IMG/VR virus record: IMGVR_UViG_3300025840_000015
Span: 1-64,000 of that record
Strand: one strand, 5' to 3'
Origin: a virus
DNA length: 64,000 bases
In this document: in pieces, positions 26,355 through 38,200 of the stretch
Position numbering within the stretch: the stretch's first letter is position 1
How the letters are laid out: each line of letters starts with the position of its first letter
The notes under the pieces: generated by a model
What the model was told of the DNA's origin: nothing
Databases searched by the model: none
The model's input: the letters and a program-made list of their open reading frames with translations, nothing else
Position numbers and translations under genes: made by a program

Positions 26355-29300
26355 CTTACTGCAAGTGCTCTAACGTCTCTTAATACAATTGGATATGCCT
26401 GATTAGTTGATGACATAACAACTTTAATTTTAAATCCAATAAATTGTGGAAGATTTCCAACTGAGAATTCATAATCAAAAAATTCATTAGATTTACTTGG
26501 TCTAACAAATAAATCTGGCAATCCACTATTTCTAGATGGATCAACAACATCCAAATATCCATCTCCATCAGAATCTGATGTTAAATTATCATATCCTGGG
26601 AATAATTCATAATTCTGAAGAACTTCACTAGAATCAGGTCTAATTAAACTATATAGAACTCTAAAGTCTGCTGATGAATGTCTATATGCTGAAATAATAA
26701 CTTTGAGTGATGTTGCTGGATTTTTCAGCAAAATATCTCTAGTAACATATGTAGCAGCATGTGGATCTCTATCGAAAGTATTTACTCTTAAATCTGTAGA
26801 ATAATCTGTAATAGGACTATTCACTCTATAAGATCTAAATTCAGTAAAACAATTATCTAAGAAAACTATTGGTGATAGATATTGATTGCTTGTCTCTAAA
26901 GTTAATGCCGAAGTATATGATTTATTTCTGGGAAGTCCAGATAGGAAGTTATCTTCATTTACTTTTGAACAAACAATTCTAGTCTTATCGAAAGTATTTA
27001 AATTATTTAAAATTACGTCTTCAAATCCTAGATCCTCAAAAGATACTTCAGTTCCATTTGCACTTGTTCCACTAACAGATCGAATTCTTCCAGTAACTTT
27101 TGTGGAATTTGTTGGGGAAACTATATTAAAGTATGGAACGATTGCATTATATTGTATATTTTCTGATGCAAATACATTAGGTCCACCACAAGATAGTTGA
27201 GATGAGAACGATAGTAGTGGATAATTTAAAGTTGTATTATCAATTGATCTATCTGGACCATTTGCAGTTCTATCAATTTCAATAAAATATCTATCTATTC
27301 CTATGTCATAATCGCTAATTGTATGAGTGGTATTTATTCTCCTTAAAGATACTCCTTGCAATTCATATTTTCTTATCGGAGTTCCAGATGGATAGTCAAG
27401 TGTTAACGTTGAATCTTGTCCTCTAGAAACAATATCTAGAACTCCAGTTGAAGTGCTTTCATACTTTATAATTTCATTTTGAATAATTGCATATCCTGGA
27501 TTTTCACTACTTACTGGAACACCTTCAAAAGTTGAGAATTTATCAATATCGGATACCGAAATTGTAGAGTCTGAAGAAGATACTGCTTGTGTTATAGTGT
27601 ATGAAATATCTGATGGTAAAATTCCTGATAATTTTATTTTATTATTGCTTGCATACATTCCATGATTGAAATGATTTACCGCCATATATTTTCCAGAGAA
27701 TATTTCGGAAACAGTATTTGAATTTGTAATTAATACTGGAGGAGTAAATGTATTTCTATTTCCTCCACTATCATATACTACTAAATTATTTGTTCCATCT
27801 ACAGTAAATGATTCTCCTTGAACCCCACCAAGATATAATGTATTAATGATAGTTGGATCTGTAGTTACTATTAATCTTCCACCTCTACCATTTGCGGTAT
27901 CAACTTCAATAATACTTCCCTCAATATAACCTGATCCTAAATTAAATGGGGATGGAGTAGCACTAATAATCGCACCATCTGATGTAACTATGTCACATTC
28001 AAGCCCAAATGCATTACTTCCAACAGAACTTGTTGCAAAATTAAATCCATCTGAATATCCAGATCCGCCATCAAGAACTGCTAATGAAACTACAGATGCT
28101 CCAACAGAGACTACTGATCCATAATTTTGATCTTTTTCTGTTTCAGATATCTTTACTCCAATTATTGAATCAATATCATATCCGAGAGTTGAGATAGATA
28201 AATCATCGAAAGTTACAGATATTCTTCTTGGAATTGTGGTAACAGGATTTTCAGTTAATCTTCTTACATATCCATTACTCCTATCTAGGGTAGGATTGAA
28301 GAAATATGCATTTGCGGCAGAGTTTTTGAACTTGCAACGATACAGTCTAAACTTAAGATCTTGGAACTGATTTGGAGTCCAAATGGATCCGTTTTGCGAA
28401 AGGAAGAGACTACCCATCGCAAATTGTTGAGTATAGAATTGAGTTTCTGAATTTGGCAGAGTTGATGGTTTCAATACTGCTTTACCCATTTCTGCAATGA
28501 AAACTTCGTATTCAGTGCTTTCTGGTGCCAATAATACTATGGCATATTCCTGATTTGGTGCCAAATATATTGGATATGGTAGTTTTACTCTTGTTGCAAC
28601 ATCACCTGCAGTGGATGTTGCAATATCACTTGGTTTAAGAACAACTGGAGGTCCGATAACAACTCTAGTTGGAGTTCCCAATTCAACTGTCCTGATCTGA
28701 ACGGTAATTGGATTACTTCCAGAATCTTTATTTGCAAAGAAAAGATCAAATTCACATAGGAATGAACCTTCTTCATCATTATTAGTAGTTCCAGATCCTC
28801 CTACTGAGAATGATTGTGCAAGAGGATCAAAATATGCATCAACAGTGTTTTGAACAGTAGTAGTTGTTGTTACTACTGTCGTAACTGTAGTTACATTTGT
28901 TATGGTAGTTTGATACTCTTCAACAGTTCCTTCAGATAAATATTGTGCTTCTGCTGCTGAAATTTGAGTGCTTCCTGGTATTATTGGAGTATTATTTTGA
29001 CTAGATGTAATTCTAAATGTTTTTGTTCCAGTATTAATCCTTACAGATGGTGCAGGAACTGTATTTGGATCTTTAAGGAAGAATGAACCAGCAAGATCTC
29101 CAAAGTTATCTGAAACTAATTTCAAATCCTTAACATAAGAAACAGCACCACTAGTTTGTCCTATTAACTTTGTTCCAACATTTACATATCCAGAATATAA
29201 TCCCTGAGCTTCTTCTGAAAGTGCTAATAAATCAACGTTAATAACTTTAGAAGTATTTGTGTAGTCATCAGGTAAAAGTTCAGATCTAATATATGGGTTT

Positions 29301-32300
29301 ACTTCATATACAGTTGCTGGACTATTAAATGAACCAGTTTTATGATTTGGAGCTGCTACTCTAAAAGAAATAATTTGATTATTTTGTTTATCATATCCAA
29401 TAACAGTCTCACCAATTATATAATCTTTACTTGATCCATATTCTTGCAATGAACTATCTGAAGCAATTTCAATAAACTTTGGAATAAAGTCTACAGCACT
29501 GTTCCCGTCTAAGAATTGGTAATATCTAGTATATGGTTTTGTATTTGTTACATTAAAGGTAACATTCCTCGATCTCATATACTCTTCAGCATATGTGTCT
29601 ACAAGGTCAGTTCTACTTGAAGAGCTGAAAGAAGTGCTAGTTGATGTGGAAGTTGAAGTGCTACTTACTTGACCAGTAATAACTTCTAATCTTTCTCCTT
29701 GGGCAATATCCCAGTTTGCAATTTCAGTTACAATATCTCTACCTTGAACAGTTTGAGATGATGAAGAACTACTTGAATTTCTGATGTTAATGACAACATC
29801 TTCCAATTGAATAGTTCTTGTCCAATTATCTCTACTTGGGGATAATGTAACTAGTCCCCTATAAGTTACTACATGGAATGGATTTACATTTTCAACTTGA
29901 GTAGCTAAAGTCTGTTCTACCCATAATTCTGGTTCATAATCCAATAAGACACATGGACCTCTCTTTACAGCTTTAGTATCAATCAATTCATAATCGGTAG
30001 ATAAATCAATTTGACTATCTCCAACATTTAATTTTGGTGCTAGGAAATTCTTAAGACTATTTTTTGCAGATAGGGGAGTTAGTCCACCAAGATTATTACT
30101 TATTTCAGAAAAAGTATATAAAAGATCTGCTCTATCCAAATCTTTAAATGCATCTGCAAAAAATCCGGTCTTAAACCTATTAAATCCTTCAGCATCTTGT
30201 ATTTGAAGATTTTGAGTATTTAACTCCAAAAGTGATAAAGAAGTTACTCTTTCAAGATTTTCTAATCTATTTTCAATGACACCAATGTCTCTCATTGTAT
30301 ATCTTCGATTATCTTTAATCGTTATCAATGCATTTTTAATATCATATAGATATGGTGGAACTTCAACAGTTGCTAATTCCATTATATCATCTTTCTTTAC
30401 AGGAGATTTTGGATCTGAAGCAGATTGACCCTCAAGATAAATAAAGTTTCCATTTTTATCCAAATATACTTTGTCAATTCTTCCAAGATATCTGTCATAT
30501 GATAATAAAGCTCCTTCATTTGGAGATATATTTAAATCAATTTTAGTGCTAAAATCTCTATTTGTGTAGTAAAATGGTGATACGTTTGTTTGACTAAATC
30601 CTTCTGTTACTCTAGGTCTGAAATCCAGAACATCAGATGCTCTTATAGTTCCAGAATTCAGTAGTGGTATATTTTTATATTGGTCACTAGGATATGATAA
30701 AACCGAAATAATATCGCCAGTATCATTATTTGGAACAGAAAAATAATCAAATACTATTAGAAGTTTTTTGGATGGTTCTTCTTTAGATAGAACTCTTACT
30801 ATTCTAGAGTAATCATAATATTGTTCTCTTTGACCTTTATCTAATCTATAAGAATTTGTTAAATTCAAATAACTTCCATCAATTATTTCTCCAATTTCAC
30901 TAGATAATCCAGTTTCACTAAATGTTACTACTTCACTTTCTATAAATCTATTATTATTTAAATAAACAATCTCGACAGTCTCTGCAGATTTTGAAACTAC
31001 TCTTGCTATACATCTGCTAGAGTTTCCAATAACATTTTCACCAACAATAACATTTTCCTCAACATTTAATACAGAACTAAATGTCAATTTGTCTAAAACT
31101 GGAGCATTGGTATCTAAAGATTCATATACTGCCCACACTTTAACTACATCTGGATAATTCAGGCAAATTTCTTCATCTTGAACTCTTAAACCATAATATT
31201 GATTATATGCCAATCCGTCATTAATTGTTGTAGATGGGTCACTTCCAGACTCTTTATATTTTGATAATGTAATATTTGTTACTTGACTGCGAACTAATGT
31301 TTTTGATTTATTGGTTATATTTTGTCTACTAAAAGTTGCAATAATAACATCTGTTACTTTATTGGTATCATCGAAATTAGAAAATGTTACTTGATTTCCC
31401 GAAACTGTAACTTTAGTAGAATCTAAAGGCTCTATAGTTCCATCTGTATAATGAATGGAATATCTCTCTTCATCATATGGTAAGAAATTTGATGTATTTG
31501 GAACGTCAAAATCAGATACTGAAATTACAATAGGACTACCAGCTGATCTAGTTATATTAGTTTGAGCACTAAATGTTAAAGATACAGAACTTAAATCTAT
31601 AGAAGAAATTACTCTATCTGGAAGAGATTCATATAAACCTGTAGAATTAGTATTTACTACTCTTGGTGATCCTATAGAGAATGAAGATGCGGTGAAACTT
31701 CCTTGGACAGTTCCTTCACATACTCCAGCAACACTTAAAACTGATTCTAGTGTTAATGAAGAAGCATTTACTCCAGTAATAACATTATAAACTTCATCTG
31801 AAAAATCTGGATGCTGATATCTTACAATATCTCCAACATTAACTGTAGAAAATGAATTTCCAGGAGATGTTGCTTCACCAGTAGGTCCTATTACTAAAGT
31901 GTCTGAAGCATTAAATCCTACTGGGGTTACATTTTGTAAAACAGTGTCGCAAAGAAATGCATTTTGATATGAAGTATTTGCTACATCTTGATATACTTGC
32001 TTAATATCAGAAATACTATATGAAACTGCTGTGGAAATAATATAATTTGTTTCAAAACCATTAATTATTAACTTTTCACCAGAAGAAAATTTTCCAGAAG
32101 TTTGCGATAGTAATATAGTAGATGATCCTCCACCAGAAGTAACTGCATATCCAGTTGCACTACTATCTGCTCCTTTTACAAATGAAGATTCTGGCAATTC
32201 AGCATTAGATATTGTTCCACTAGTCAACGTTATCTTAGTGTATGTCTGAATATCATAAAGATAAAGATCCCAACTAGATTCTGGTCCAGTATATTTTGCA

Positions 32301-33634
32301 TCTGTCAATGAAAAACTATAAATTTTAGCTTCTCCAATTTTACTGGTAGTAAATGGATTGCCAGCAGTTCTTCTTGCATTATGCAACTCTACAATATAAT
32401 TTAATCTTGGTGCTCCATAAACATTATTTACTCTAATTAAATTTCCAAAATCAAAAGTAACTATTTGAGATTCTACTTTTTGCGTTTTTCTTGGTTTATT
32501 GGCATCAATTATTGTAGTGACTGGTTTGTCAATATCAAATCCTCTTACATATGCCTTTCCTGGTGATAATTTTAGGCACATTAAATCATCTGAAGGTATA
32601 TTACCCTCATCGGTAAATTCATTTTGGAAAAATAATCCTTCACTATCAATATTATTATTTAAAGAGTTGTGTAGTGATAATTTGAATGGTGCTACAGAAT
32701 AATTTCCAGATTCTTCAAATGTTCTTTTTGCCAGATAGTCTCTAATTAATGAATATTGGTTCTTTACTGTAATTTTCTTTATATCTCCACCATCTATTCT
32801 GAGAATTTCTATAAAATCGACATCAGATTCTACTGTTCCTAATTCTTTCTTATCTAAAGTTAATGTCAATTTAAATCTATCTGATCCTGGTGCTGAATAA
32901 TTATTAAATCCTTTAGCATTATCATACAATTGATTATCATCTTTAGCACTTACAATTTCTTCAGATACTTGAAGACCAACCCTGTATGATGGAGTATTTG
33001 TATAATAATCTAAAATTAAAGTTTGTTTATATACCTTTGCAAATGTCCCTCGTATGAAGTATATTCCATCAGTTATTGATACTGCAGACCCAATAGCGGT
33101 AGCGTCTACTTCCAATAAAGTTGCAAATGGAGTATCTTCATTAATTACAGTATTTTCACTATAAGTAATTGCTACGTTTGATATTAACGATTCTCCATCT
33201 TCAAAAGAACTAATAACATTATCATTATTAGCATCAAGATATTTTACATATAGTGTAATATAATCTAAATTGTTGGTTTCATTTGGAAATTCTATTCTCT
33301 GAACTATTGCAGTTACTCCAGAGGTTTCCCCTTCAATTTGCTTTCCTATATATTGCTCAATATATGATCGAATATCAATATTCGAGTATGTTTGATTTAA
33401 TTTAACAGCAAAATATTGAGGATCATATGTAACACTTCCAGGTATTACTAATGAACCCTCTTTAAATATATGACTTCCAAAGGATTCAATTTGATTTTGT
33501 AGTATTGACTGGAGATTATTTAATTCTCTAGACTGAATGGGAGTCCCAGGCTTAAATAATACTTTATAATAATTATCTTCAGCATCGAAATCATCAAAAT
33601 AAGGACTTACATTTAAATTAGTTTTTTGTGCCAT
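26351..33634 (-). CDS. Giant baseplate/tail structural protein with DUF4815-type N-terminus
   Basis: 2427 residues. N-terminal NVSPYFDDFDAEDNYYKVLF, PGTPIQSRELNNLQSILQNQ and FGSHIFKEGS are diagnostic of the DUF4815 phage structural family. A central region has Ser/Thr runs (SSSSSS, STSTSTSTS) and a Thr/Val stretch ending in VDAYFDPLAQSF, the DPLAQSF motif common in this family. G-x-GY repeats occur near 1850-1900 and the last 300 residues end in a beta domain. By position (after gp8) it takes the place of T4 gp9/gp10-type baseplate attachment proteins. It probably carries or is the host-recognition apparatus; that part is inference. Confidence 0.88.
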   Translation of the reverse strand: MAQKTNLNVSPYFDDFDAEDNYYKVLFKPGTPIQSRELNNLQSILQNQIESFGSHIFKEGSLVIPGSVTYDPQYFAVKLNQTYSNIDIRSYIEQYIGKQIEGETSGVTAIVQRIEFPNETNNLDYITLYVKYLDANNDNVISSFEDGESLISNVAITYSENTVINEDTPFATLLEVDATAIGSAVSITDGIYFIRGTFAKVYKQTLILDYYTNTPSYRVGLQVSEEIVSAKDDNQLYDNAKGFNNYSAPGSDRFKLTLTLDKKELGTVESDVDFIEILRIDGGDIKKITVKNQYSLIRDYLAKRTFEESGNYSVAPFKLSLHNSLNNNIDSEGLFFQNEFTDEGNIPSDDLMCLKLSPGKAYVRGFDIDKPVTTIIDANKPRKTQKVESQIVTFDFGNLIRVNNVYGAPRLNYIVELHNARRTAGNPFTTSKIGEAKIYSFSLTDAKYTGPESSWDLYLYDIQTYTKITLTSGTISNAELPESSFVKGADSSATGYAVTSGGGSSTILLSQTSGKFSSGEKLIINGFETNYIISTAVSYSISDIKQVYQDVANTSYQNAFLCDTVLQNVTPVGFNASDTLVIGPTGEATSPGNSFSTVNVGDIVRYQHPDFSDEVYNVITGVNASSLTLESVLSVAGVCEGTVQGSFTASSFSIGSPRVVNTNSTGLYESLPDRVISSIDLSSVSLTFSAQTNITRSAGSPIVISVSDFDVPNTSNFLPYDEERYSIHYTDGTIEPLDSTKVTVSGNQVTFSNFDDTNKVTDVIIATFSRQNITNKSKTLVRSQVTNITLSKYKESGSDPSTTINDGLAYNQYYGLRVQDEEICLNYPDVVKVWAVYESLDTNAPVLDKLTFSSVLNVEENVIVGENVIGNSSRCIARVVSKSAETVEIVYLNNNRFIESEVVTFSETGLSSEIGEIIDGSYLNLTNSYRLDKGQREQYYDYSRIVRVLSKEEPSKKLLIVFDYFSVPNNDTGDIISVLSYPSDQYKNIPLLNSGTIRASDVLDFRPRVTEGFSQTNVSPFYYTNRDFSTKIDLNISPNEGALLSYDRYLGRIDKVYLDKNGNFIYLEGQSASDPKSPVKKDDIMELATVEVPPYLYDIKNALITIKDNRRYTMRDIGVIENRLENLERVTSLSLLELNTQNLQIQDAEGFNRFKTGFFADAFKDLDRADLLYTFSEISNNLGGLTPLSAKNSLKNFLAPKLNVGDSQIDLSTDYELIDTKAVKRGPCVLLDYEPELWVEQTLATQVENVNPFHVVTYRGLVTLSPSRDNWTRTIQLEDVVINIRNSSSSSSSQTVQGRDIVTEIANWDIAQGERLEVITGQVSSTSTSTSTSTSFSSSSRTDLVDTYAEEYMRSRNVTFNVTNTKPYTRYYQFLDGNSAVDFIPKFIEIASDSSLQEYGSSKDYIIGETVIGYDKQNNQIISFRVAAPNHKTGSFNSPATVYEVNPYIRSELLPDDYTNTSKVINVDLLALSEEAQGLYSGYVNVGTKLIGQTSGAVSYVKDLKLVSDNFGDLAGSFFLKDPNTVPAPSVRINTGTKTFRITSSQNNTPIIPGSTQISAAEAQYLSEGTVEEYQTTITNVTTVTTVVTTTTTVQNTVDAYFDPLAQSFSVGGSGTTNNDEEGSFLCEFDLFFANKDSGSNPITVQIRTVELGTPTRVVIGPPVVLKPSDIATSTAGDVATRVKLPYPIYLAPNQEYAIVLLAPESTEYEVFIAEMGKAVLKPSTLPNSETQFYTQQFAMGSLFLSQNGSIWTPNQFQDLKFRLYRCKFKNSAANAYFFNPTLDRSNGYVRRLTENPVTTIPRRISVTFDDLSISTLGYDIDSIIGVKISETEKDQNYGSVVSVGASVVSLAVLDGGSGYSDGFNFATSSVGSNAFGLECDIVTSDGAIISATPSPFNLGSGYIEGSIIEVDTANGRGGRLIVTTDPTIINTLYLGGVQGESFTVDGTNNLVVYDSGGNRNTFTPPVLITNSNTVSEIFSGKYMAVNHFNHGMYASNNKIKLSGILPSDISYTITQAVSSSDSTISVSDIDKFSTFEGVPVSSENPGYAIIQNEIIKYESTSTGVLDIVSRGQDSTLTLDYPSGTPIRKYELQGVSLRRINTTHTISDYDIGIDRYFIEIDRTANGPDRSIDNTTLNYPLLSFSSQLSCGGPNVFASENIQYNAIVPYFNIVSPTNSTKVTGRIRSVSGTSANGTEVSFEDLGFEDVILNNLNTFDKTRIVCSKVNEDNFLSGLPRNKSYTSALTLETSNQYLSPIVFLDNCFTEFRSYRVNSPITDYSTDLRVNTFDRDPHAATYVTRDILLKNPATSLKVIISAYRHSSADFRVLYSLIRPDSSEVLQNYELFPGYDNLTSDSDGDGYLDVVDPSRNSGLPDLFVRPSKSNEFFDYEFSVGNLPQFIGFKIKVVMSSTNQAYPIVLRDVRALAVR

Positions 33635-33637
33635 TGG

Positions 33638-35209
33638 TTAAAATTCGAGAATGATTTTGATGTCTTCTTTTTGTCTTTCATTTCTATAGACTAGAGGTCT
33701 ATTGTCAATATATAAAATATCCCCCGTTCTTTTATTTATCTCTGAAGAAGCAAGTCCTTCAGTAAAATTGACTCCCAGATTTACAATTGAATTTTGGATG
33801 TTTGTAGTTATTCCAGAGAAATTTAAAATACTTCCAGAAAAACCACTAGATTCTCCAATTACGTTTAATCCTGCATTGGTAAAATCTATATTTCTCCCAT
33901 CAACAGAAACACCAATATAATCAGTTTCATCATTAGAATCACCATTATAAAGAGATCTATCAGTAAAATACTTTAAAACCTTAGTATCGTCATCATAAGA
34001 TGCTACATATCCAACTGCAGTCCCAACTCCAGTAATTGTTTGTTTAATTTTTTCTCCAACTGTTGGAGAAAATTCATTTACGCTATCAAAAATAATTGAT
34101 TGTAAATTTGAAAATTCTCCACCATAATAAATTTGATCCGATGCATATTCTTTTGGATTTTTTACAATACCAATTTGACAAAATCTAGAATTTACTGGAA
34201 AATCTCTAGTTGAAGAATCAAATCTAGTATATAATAATACCTTATCTGCACCCAATTCGGTGTAAATATCATACCCATGACCTTTTGATGGTGGGATAAT
34301 TGGAATTAATTTTGCTGGATTGGATATATTTCCAATTGGTTGTAAATTTCCTAAGTCAACAATACCATATGAATATCCAGAACCTCCGGAAGTTACGGTA
34401 GTATTAATTATTTCTCCTGCGGAATTTGTTTCTATTGAAACTTTAGCTCCAGAACCATCACCTAAGATTGAAACTTCACCTGAAGTATATCCTGAACCAC
34501 TTTCAGCAATAAAAACAGTTTTAATCTGATTTTCATTTAAATCAGAATTGCCATATTCTCTTACACTTACAATATTTGAGTCAGTTGATGTTGACCAGTC
34601 GTTTGGTAATGGTATATATTCTGTAGAATCAAATTTTATAATATCTGAAGGTGAAATAGTAAACAAATATTTCCACACATATCCATCTGAACCATTTCCT
34701 GCAGCAGATGGTTCTAAATCAGTAAATTTTGGTTCATATTGAGATTGATTTGCCTGATTATTTCCTGCACCACTTCCATTTTTTATGCAAATATACACAT
34801 TATATTCACTATTAATTACATAAAATTCAGAATCGAATAATCTTGGTCTTTTTGATACTGTAGTTAGATTTGAAAAACTATAATCATGTCTATACATATC
34901 ATATTTTTTACCTCTAACCCAATCAACTCTCTTCACAACTCTTCTTACACTAGAAGAAGTTACTCTTTTTCCAAAAAGTAGAGTATCTTTATATTGATTC
35001 AAATAGCTAAGATTATCAACTGGATTTGGGACAAAACCTTCAGAAACACCTGGAGATCCCTGCCAGTTTTCATTTCTAGCAAATCCAGTATAAACACTTG
35101 GATTTGGCAATCCAACCCAGATATAATAAGAATTTGTAGAATCTTTTATAGATTCTACAAAATTCGAAGAATTTTCAATTCTAAATTGATCTGTTACAAG
35201 TGCGGACAT
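33638..35209 (-). CDS. gp8: Baseplate wedge protein gp8
   Basis: 523 residues, longer than T4 gp8 (334). Shared features: FRIENSSNFVESI near the start, VVKRVDWVRGKKYDMYRH, DGYVWKYLFTISPSDIIKF, then GIVKNPKEYASDQ and the closing LYIDNRPLVYRNERQKEDIKIILEF (split). Two G-x-GY repeats (GSGYTSGEVSI, GSGYSYGIVDL) make up much of the extra length. gp8 dimers link wedge proteins gp7 and gp10. A TATAAATA box precedes it. Confidence 0.94.
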   Translation of the reverse strand: MSALVTDQFRIENSSNFVESIKDSTNSYYIWVGLPNPSVYTGFARNENWQGSPGVSEGFVPNPVDNLSYLNQYKDTLLFGKRVTSSSVRRVVKRVDWVRGKKYDMYRHDYSFSNLTTVSKRPRLFDSEFYVINSEYNVYICIKNGSGAGNNQANQSQYEPKFTDLEPSAAGNGSDGYVWKYLFTISPSDIIKFDSTEYIPLPNDWSTSTDSNIVSVREYGNSDLNENQIKTVFIAESGSGYTSGEVSILGDGSGAKVSIETNSAGEIINTTVTSGGSGYSYGIVDLGNLQPIGNISNPAKLIPIIPPSKGHGYDIYTELGADKVLLYTRFDSSTRDFPVNSRFCQIGIVKNPKEYASDQIYYGGEFSNLQSIIFDSVNEFSPTVGEKIKQTITGVGTAVGYVASYDDDTKVLKYFTDRSLYNGDSNDETDYIGVSVDGRNIDFTNAGLNVIGESSGFSGSILNFSGITTNIQNSIVNLGVNFTEGLASSEINKRTGDILYIDNRPLVYRNERQKEDIKIILEF

Positions 35210-35228
35210 CTATATAACTTTTTTCTTA

Positions 35229-35236
35229 TATTTATA
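35229..35236 (-). promoter_or_regulatory. T4-type late promoter TATAAATA before gp8
   Basis: Exact box on the minus strand overlapping the stop region of the 4266-residue gene, 20 bp before the gp8 ATG. Confidence 0.75.
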
Positions 35237-38200
35237 CTATTAGAGCACCACTATCTCTGAATCCAAAGTTTCTTCTCTGAATGATGGGATATGTTGATAA
35301 TCCAGAATTATATGAATCAGATGTCATACCAACACTAGAAGTATATCCCATTATATCAATATCTAGTGGATCAACAGATCTTCTCTGGAATCCAGAAAGT
35401 CTTCCCCAAGAAAGTTTTCCTACAGGATAATTTAATGTTCCTGAAGTTGTTATTCCAGAAAGATTTGATCCGGAATCGACATTGCATACTATAGTTCCAG
35501 TTGAAGAATTGAAAGATGCAACTTGATAAATGTTATTGACAAATGATGTGGATATTGATAAAGTATTTGATCCAGAATTATCTAAGGAAATGACTCCCTG
35601 TCCAACATTAGTCTCAGTAATATAAAATACTGTTCCAACAGTAAAATTAGTGAACGTGAATGGGTCTCTACTAATTACAAATTCAATTCCATCAGCAGCA
35701 CCAATTCCAGAAGTTGGAGATATGCTAGTTACACTAGCATTAAATCCTTCTAGATTATTTACGCCAGAAATTAATTCATAATTTTTTGATGGTATAGTTG
35801 TTCCAACTCCAACAGCGTTTGTAAATACAAGAGCATCAAAATTAATTATAGTTTCATCCTCATAATCAAATAAACTAATATCATCAACATATATTTCTGT
35901 TGAATTTGCATCAAAATTACTTATAATATTGGCAGTTGGATATACTTGAGATGATTTTAATCTTCTTGCTTTTGATAATTCCTCATTATTAAGTATTAAG
36001 TCAGATTTTTGTTTTGTCCAATGCAATGGCTTATAATTTTGATCATCTATACCAACATACTGATATATATTTGTCTGGAAAACATCAGAGCTTGTTATGG
36101 AATAAACAATTCTTTCATCTTGAGTTTTTGTATTTTCAATTTCATTGTTTAATACAATTTGAACAGTATCTCCAATTTGTATAGTTTCATCAATATCAAA
36201 TTGAAGACTATCTTCACCTCTAGTTCCTCTATAGAAGAAGACCTTAACGTCATCAGATTCTTTTGGCGGGAAAGTAAATGTGAATGTAGATCCACCATTA
36301 AATTGATATGATTTTATTGGTTCTTGTAAAACTCCATTTATAAAGATAACTAAAACATTGTTCAAATCAATCAATTCAGACTCTTCGTCAAGTTCATCAG
36401 TCTCAAAAGTTAAGTTTTCTCCTCTGTAAATTAGTGGGAATCTGACTCTCTTTCCATCTTGATATGGTGCTAAAGAATCTATATAATCAAGTTCCCCAAT
36501 CTGAATAGCACTAAATTCATCAGAAAATGTATCTACCACAGTAATTTCAAAATCATATATTGGAGCAGATAGATTTCTATCAGTAACTAGACCAATTGGT
36601 TTAAATACATCGCCTCTTCTAAAACCATAACCATTTCTAACAATATTAAATCCTTTAACTTCGTAAAGAGTAGAACCAATACCAACAGAATCACTTGGTC
36701 CTACATCTAAAGTTATAAGAGCACCAAATCCAGAGTCTGTTGTAGGTCCCTCTGATAGTCTAGAAACACCAATTATAGAGAGATTGCTATAAGATGGTGA
36801 TCCAACATTTATAAATGGATTTACATAACCTGTTCCACCGAAGACAACATCAAATGCCAGTGTTCCACCAGCACCAACAATTGCATTAATAATAGCATCA
36901 TCACCATTATGATCAGGATCGATAATTTCTACTGAAGGAATTTCATAATAACCAGAACCAATCTCATCAGATGGTTGTTCTCCTACAGAGATTATTGAAC
37001 CAGAATTTAAAACTGCTGTTACTGATGCTCCAACTAGAGGTGCAAAACCAAGTCCTGCAGTTGATCCATATGATACAATAACACCTCCTCTTGGAAGTTT
37101 ATTCTGATTTATATCAATTTCAGATAAGAAATCATTTTCTTCAAATGTTATTCCAGTGAAGGTGATACTAGATATTCCAAGATTGAGATCTTCCTCAATA
37201 ATATAATTATTATCGGAATTATTTTCAGTAGTTGGTGATTGGAAGACACCATTAATGAATACTAGTCCATTACCACCACTAGTTCCTAAACCTACAGTGT
37301 TTATTCCTTGAGCAGTTAATGTGAATGTTTGTCCAATTCCAGTAAATTGATCTGAAATGTCATCATATACTTCATTACTTTCATAACTCTTTCTCAAGAA
37401 TACTCTACCATTAAAACTATCTCGATCTATAGATAGATTACTTTCACTAGCACGAACTAAATCTAAATTATTTCCTTTTGGTGGATCAATGAAGTATATT
37501 TTATTTCCATTGATATTATATGCACCCCTATAGATTTGACAATTAGTTCCATCTAGATGAGATAACGCCTTAGATCCAAAAGATCCTCTAGAAACTTCAA
37601 CTAAAGGTTCATTTCCGGAGAATGTTATGGGACCTACACTTTCAGTTCCATATCCAACATTTTCAACTATTGCATATTCATCTTCAATCCTCAATACATC
37701 TTTAGGTCTAATTGAACTTATTCCACTAAGAGCAAAAGTAGTGGCACCAGCAGAAATTTGACCAGAATTGTTTGCAAGAACATGACTAATGTAGGTATAT
37801 GAAATTGGACTTTGAACTAAATTATTAATTGAAATTAAAGATTTTTCATTTTTCTTTACCATCTCAATTTGATGATAATTACCAATTCCAACAGAAGTAA
37901 ATGTAACACCATATCCGGCAGTAGCATATTCCTTTCTAGTTGCTACTCTAAATGTATCATTATCATCTCTAATAGCATATAATGTAGATGGTAGAAGATC
38001 AGTTAATACTCCAACATTATCCTCAGTTTCAACTATTCCTATAGGAGAACTTCCAATTCCTACAAACGTTGATCCTGGAGTATATTTTAATTCTTCCCCA
38101 GTATTAAATAAATGATCTTTAATATTGAATGAATTAGTAGAAAAATCTACTACACTAGTATTTGATGGATCAAAAGATTTTGCAAATATTGGAGAACCTT

